Part shown: one piece after another, positions 6,145 to 9,327 of the stretch
How the letters are laid out: every line of letters starts with the position of its first letter
Position numbering within the stretch: the stretch's first letter is position 1
Assembly (NCBI GenBank): GCA_030605745.1
Contig: JAUWHT010000090.1
Location: 1 to 9,327 of the forward strand
From: Pirellulales bacterium
GTDB lineage: Bacteria; Planctomycetota; Planctomycetia; Pirellulales; Thermoguttaceae
Reading direction: 5' to 3'
Length of the DNA stretch: 9,327 bases
The notes under the pieces: model-generated
Told to the model about the DNA's origin: nothing
Databases searched by the model: none
What the model saw: only the letters and a program-made list of their open reading frames with translations
Position numbers and translations under genes: made by a program

Positions 6145-7161
6145 CTACCCCAGCCACTTGGCCACGTCCTTCGCCCAGTATGTGAGGATGATGCCGGCAC
6201 CGGCGCGGTGGATGGCGGTGAGACATTCCAGGACCACGGTCTTTTCGTCGAGCCAGCCGTGCCCGGCGGCCGCTTTGACCATGCTGTACTCGCCCGATAC
6301 GTTGTACGCGGCCAGCGGCACGCCGGGAAAGCGGTCGCGGGCCTGGCGGATGATGTCCAGGCAGGTCAACGCCGGCTTGACCATGATGATGTCGGCCCCT
6401 TCGGCCAGGTCGAGTTCGATCTCGCGCATGGCCTGCCCGGCGGCCGCGGCCGGGTCCATCTGGTAGCCACACCGATCGCCCTGTTGCGGCGTGCTCTCGG
6501 CCGCCTCGCGGAACGGCCCGTAGAACGCGCTGGCGTACTTCGCTGCATAGCTCATGATCGGCACGTGCGAGAAACCGGCTGCGTCGAGGGCCTGCCGGAT
6601 CGCGCCCCCCATGCCGTCGACCATCCCGCTGGGGGCCACCATATCGGCGCCGGCCCGGGCATGGACCACCGCCTGTTCGGCCAGCAGCTTGAGCGTGGCG
6701 TCGTTGTCCACGTCGATCCGCCCGGTCGCCCGGTTGATAACCCCGCAATGGCCGTGGTCGGTATACTCGCAGAAGCAGACGTCGGTGATTACCAGGAACT
6801 CCCGCGCAATTCGTTTTGCCGCCCGTATTGCCTGCGGGATGATCCCCAACTCGCTGGTGGCATCACTTCCGACGGCGTCCTTTTCCGCCGGGATGCCAAA
6901 CAATATCACGCCGCCAAGGCCCAGTTCGGCCGCCTGACCGATTTCCTCGGCCAACAGGTCAACCGAAAGCTGATAACAGCCCGGCATGGCCGAGATTTCC
7001 TGCCGTACATTTTCACCCGGCCGGACAAACAACGGCAAGATCAACTTACCCGGCGAAAGCCGCGTCTCGCGCACCAGCCGACGAACCCCCGGATGATAGC
7101 GAAGCCGCCGCAGCCGCGTAGTGGGAAAACCGGGCGAAAGACGCTCTGGTTCAAGTGACAT
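6145..7161 (-). CDS. hemB: Delta-aminolevulinic acid dehydratase (porphobilinogen synthase)
   Basis: Cytosolic enzyme that joins two 5-aminolevulinate molecules into porphobilinogen, the first common step to heme, siroheme and B12. 338 aa, full length. The N-terminal arm RLRRLRYHPGVRRLVRET (16-33) is typical. The three-cysteine zinc site DVCFCEYTDHGHCG is complete (C129, C131, C139), so this is the zinc-dependent type rather than the aspartate-rich magnesium type. Both active-site lysines are present: K208 in SYAAKYASAFYGPFR and K262 in MVKPA, the Schiff-base lysine. CGYQMDP is at 231-237. The ATG start lacks a strong Shine-Dalgarno site. It makes the precursor that eventually feeds cobL, but the two genes are on opposite strands and not co-transcribed. 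The restriction-modification genes lie just upstream on the same strand. Confidence 0.97.
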   Translation of the reverse strand: MSLEPERLSPGFPTTRLRRLRYHPGVRRLVRETRLSPGKLILPLFVRPGENVRQEISAMPGCYQLSVDLLAEEIGQAAELGLGGVILFGIPAEKDAVGSDATSELGIIPQAIRAAKRIAREFLVITDVCFCEYTDHGHCGVINRATGRIDVDNDATLKLLAEQAVVHARAGADMVAPSGMVDGMGGAIRQALDAAGFSHVPIMSYAAKYASAFYGPFREAAESTPQQGDRCGYQMDPAAAAGQAMREIELDLAEGADIIMVKPALTCLDIIRQARDRFPGVPLAAYNVSGEYSMVKAAAGHGWLDEKTVVLECLTAIHRAGAGIILTYWAKDVAKWLG

Positions 7162-7235
7162 GGCGTGATCTTTTTCAATTAGCCTGGGGAGGGTGGGTCA
7201 GACACATAGGTTGAATTTCTGATTGCGCCGGCTGG

Positions 7236-7340
7236 TTAGCTCTGTTCCTGTTGCGGCCGACCAATCGCCGGATGGACGATTTCACGCGTGCCGAACAGCC
7301 CCTCCTGAATAGAAAGGACCTCGTTCAGGATGTATGGCAT
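7236..7340 (-). CDS. Possible 34-codon small ORF after the methyltransferase gene
   Basis: An ATG at 7340 opens 34 codons beginning MPYILNEVLSIQEGLFG and ending in TAA. It lies 23 bp after the methyltransferase stop, in another frame, inside the gap before hemB. The composition is protein-like, and the frame stays open further upstream into the methyltransferase 3' end. I recognise no family and see no good ribosome-binding site. It could be a remnant of a gene truncated when the restriction-modification module inserted, or chance. Confidence 0.2.
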   Translation of the reverse strand: MPYILNEVLSIQEGLFGTREIVHPAIGRPQQEQS

Positions 7341-7363
7341 TGTTAGCGCATTTCTCTTGCCAA

Positions 7364-8920
7364 CTACCCCGTGTAGATGGCATCGAAGAGACTCGGCTGT
7401 TTTATATCGTCAACTAGCTCCAAGAACGCCTTCACCTTTCCAGGTTGCGCCCAGCTAGCAGTGCCACCAGTGCGGCTGGCGCCAAGTATGGTCTCAATCT
7501 CAGAATCTATCAGTAAGCCAAGGATGCTCTCTGCAAGCAGTCTTGACGAGAAACTCATATATGCCTGTAGCGACTGGTTCGGCACCCAGCGCCCCTCGAT
7601 GAGCTTTGGCTGAAATGTCGTCTTTCCGTAAGACTGCCATACGACTTTGTACTCACGGAAGGTGTAAGGTCCCACCCCGAGAAGGGCCCACCAATCTCCC
7701 TTGGCGATTTGCATTTGAATCATCCTGCCCTTCCTGGCACGGAGTAACTCTTCGTTCTCTTGAAGATAGGCCCATGCCAGCGGGAATTGACTCTTCAGAA
7801 CGGCTTCCGACAGTGGACGACCGGCCACCTTGTCATATGGAAGAAACACATACTTGTGAGCGACAAGATCCCTCTCCTCGCAGAAGTTCCTACTGGTAAC
7901 CAGTGGAAATACAAGCTCATTCTCAAGAAGGGCTTCCCGCTTCTTGTTGCGCAATTGAGAGCCCCCCTTGCCTGCATCGGCACACTCAGTGAAGAAAAAT
8001 AGATCATTTCCACCGCACGTGTTCACACCTTGTCTAGGCATGGATTCCCTGGGTACTCGAATCCTGGCTTGTTTGTTCTCTTGACCGACAATCCAACAGG
8101 ATTCCGGGCTTGTCATAGGCCGCGCCTTTTCGTGGCGCACGTTAGTCTCAGATTCATAGATGCAGTAATTGACCGGAAATTTCGTGCGTGTTTGGTTCTG
8201 CAGGACGGCTAAGCAATAGCTTGTGCCGACACCATTGAATACGTCCAGAGACGTGAGTTCGTGAACTTCTTTGACGCCAAAGCGCTCCTTTGTGGTTGCA
8301 AGGGATCGAAATGCGTCATGAGCTCCGTCGTTCATAAATAGGGACAAGGGGAGGAACAGGGTTGCGATGCCATCATTCGCGCAGCAATCTCTCAGCGCCT
8401 TGACTGTGACCAAGGCGGCAACGTCCATGCGTGAGCCTCCCCACAAAACTTTGCGTCGGTCAGGTACAAGTTCATACCTCATGAACATAGGCTTGACCTG
8501 TTCTTTATATGTGTCAGGTAGGTCTGTGAAATTGCACCAGGGAGGGTTGCCGATGATAGCGTCGTACTTGGTGTCATTCTCCGTTATCAGGAAATCGGCA
8601 TGGGATACGCTGGCTACAGGGAAGTCGATACTGTAAAGCTTTCTCATGCGGTCATGGAACCTTGCGCAGAGAGCCGCATCAATCTCCACCATCTTCAGGC
8701 GAGACAGCATACCCGTGTCTACGCATACCCCATCTTGGCGAGCACGCACAATGAAGGCCTCAAGCAAGTTGCCCGTGCCACCTGTTGGGTCGAGGACACT
8801 ACCGCCAGACAGCCACCTCTGGTAGGGACCCTTCTCGATGGCCCAGATCGACCAACGTAGAGGAGTGAAGAACTGCCCTATACCAGAGCTATCTGATGAA
8901 TCGGAATTCCCTGTATCCAT
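7364..8920 (-). CDS. Gamma-class N6-adenine DNA methyltransferase of a type II restriction-modification system
   Basis: Transfers a methyl group from SAM to adenine N6 in the recognition site, protecting host DNA from the partner nuclease. From the ATG at 8920 it has 518 aa, near the length of stand-alone gamma-class enzymes. Motifs run in gamma order: the GQFFTP lead segment at 15-20, SAM motif I LDPTGGTGNL at 43-52, and catalytic motif IV NPPW at 125-128. The C-terminal half, including GPYTFREYKVVW and a late SRLLAESILG segment, should hold the target-recognition domain. An upstream in-frame GTG at 8974 would add 18 residues before the family N-terminus, so the ATG is preferred. That start overlaps the upstream nuclease gene by 32 bp, suggesting translational coupling. 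GC content is visibly lower than in hemB and the genes to the left, a sign of transfer. The recognition sequence cannot be read from the sequence. Confidence 0.85.
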   Translation of the reverse strand: MDTGNSDSSDSSGIGQFFTPLRWSIWAIEKGPYQRWLSGGSVLDPTGGTGNLLEAFIVRARQDGVCVDTGMLSRLKMVEIDAALCARFHDRMRKLYSIDFPVASVSHADFLITENDTKYDAIIGNPPWCNFTDLPDTYKEQVKPMFMRYELVPDRRKVLWGGSRMDVAALVTVKALRDCCANDGIATLFLPLSLFMNDGAHDAFRSLATTKERFGVKEVHELTSLDVFNGVGTSYCLAVLQNQTRTKFPVNYCIYESETNVRHEKARPMTSPESCWIVGQENKQARIRVPRESMPRQGVNTCGGNDLFFFTECADAGKGGSQLRNKKREALLENELVFPLVTSRNFCEERDLVAHKYVFLPYDKVAGRPLSEAVLKSQFPLAWAYLQENEELLRARKGRMIQMQIAKGDWWALLGVGPYTFREYKVVWQSYGKTTFQPKLIEGRWVPNQSLQAYMSFSSRLLAESILGLLIDSEIETILGASRTGGTASWAQPGKVKAFLELVDDIKQPSLFDAIYTG

Positions 8921-9327
8921 TTTTCTTGAATTCCCGAATTGAGTCGGCGCGTTTCTGTGCATCTCGACCAACACGCTCGTAGTGCTTGATCGCTAACTCC
9001 GTGAATATATCAAAGAAGCCATGTAGGTCTCTATCCCAATCGACTTCGTCCCATACCTGGTTGATCGAGTAGTTAAGACGGACCTGCCCTGTCCCCAGGT
9101 TCTCGATTCGGTAGGTATCTTCAGGCAACACATGGAACGGACAGACTTTGATGTACTCTAGATCACGCCCCTTCTTTGTTTCATGCGACGCGTTGTGCCC
9201 GAACTCGACAACTACAAAGACGCCTTTATCGTTCGCAAGGAACTTCAGCAGGTTTCCAACAGCACACACTCCGCCGTCCGAGTAACGAACCTTGTCTAGA
9301 TCCTTCGTCTTGACGTCGAGACCATGA
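8889..9327 (-). CDS. Probable HincII/HindII-like type II restriction endonuclease (C-terminal part, cut by window edge)
   Basis: The minus-strand frame is open to the window edge, so the gene starts beyond 9327; the in-frame GTG at 9269 is not the true start. The 145 visible residues begin HGLDVKTKDLDKVRYSDGG. The LDVKT segment (about 9306-9320) matches, from memory, HincII, where D127-V-K129 is part of the PD-(D/E)xK active site. Further likeness to HincII: a hydrophobic VFVVVEFG strand, the RIENLGTGQVRLNY segment matching the HincII stretch that ends in MQIQF, and a final helix (FTELAIKHYERVGRDAQKRADS). Location and overlap with the adenine methyltransferase gene fit the role of partner nuclease. 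The family assignment rests on recalled sequence, not an alignment. The catalytic aspartate upstream of DVK lies outside the window. Confidence 0.6.
   Translation of the reverse strand, partial: HGLDVKTKDLDKVRYSDGGVCAVGNLLKFLANDKGVFVVVEFGHNASHETKKGRDLEYIKVCPFHVLPEDTYRIENLGTGQVRLNYSINQVWDEVDWDRDLHGFFDIFTELAIKHYERVGRDAQKRADSIREFKKNGYREFRFIR

Noticed and set aside
6109..7158. 349-codon plus-strand frame opposite hemB
   Set aside because: hemB on the minus strand has complete catalytic and zinc-binding residues; the opposite frame shows no family resemblance.
3554..7161. cobL and hemB as part of one tetrapyrrole operon
   Set aside because: They are on opposite strands, separated by an unrelated glycosyltransferase gene, so co-transcription is impossible; proximity may be chance.

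Overview
The window reads as a chromosomal segment of a GC-rich bacterium, most likely a planctomycete. Pointers are a DUF1080 (3-keto-disaccharide hydrolase) protein with an N-terminal anchor, frequent GTG/TTG starts with good Shine-Dalgarno sites, loosely packed genes in both orientations, and intergenic spaces full of palindromic repeats. The assignment is an inference; no rRNA or tRNA is present to settle it.

Layout: 1-456 is a gene-free leader holding two inverted-repeat elements. 457-1701 (+) is a 12-helix-type MFS transporter, followed by a perfect 26-bp inverted repeat. 1877-2800 (+) is an anchored DUF1080 protein; it converges, across a composite inverted repeat, on a small Rieske-fold protein (2969-3370, -) whose second metal-ligand motif is altered. 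Divergent from that is cobL (3554-4801, +), a CbiE-CbiT fusion of the cobalamin pathway. cobL converges on a GT4 glycosyltransferase (4875-6047, -), with a repeat between them that runs into the glycosyltransferase reading frame. Upstream of the glycosyltransferase on the same strand is hemB (6145-7161, -), porphobilinogen synthase. hemB and cobL act early and late in tetrapyrrole/B12 synthesis but lie on opposite strands and are not an operon.

From about 7190 to the right edge the base composition falls from clearly GC-rich to about half GC by eye, the palindromic repeats stop, and two overlapping minus-strand genes form a restriction-modification pair: a gamma-class N6-adenine DNA methyltransferase (7364-8920) and, overlapping its start, the C-terminal part of a probable HincII/HindII-like endonuclease (8889 to beyond 9327). 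This looks like a horizontally acquired module next to hemB.

The most unusual structure outside the genes is a set of repeat families (called A, B, C and D here). Families A, B and C share one design: each arm is itself a 7-bp hairpin with a 2-3 nt loop, and two arms are usually set head to head. That is the REP/REPIN design known from RAYT-mobilised elements, and two elements carry a GTAG head. No RAYT transposase gene is in the window.
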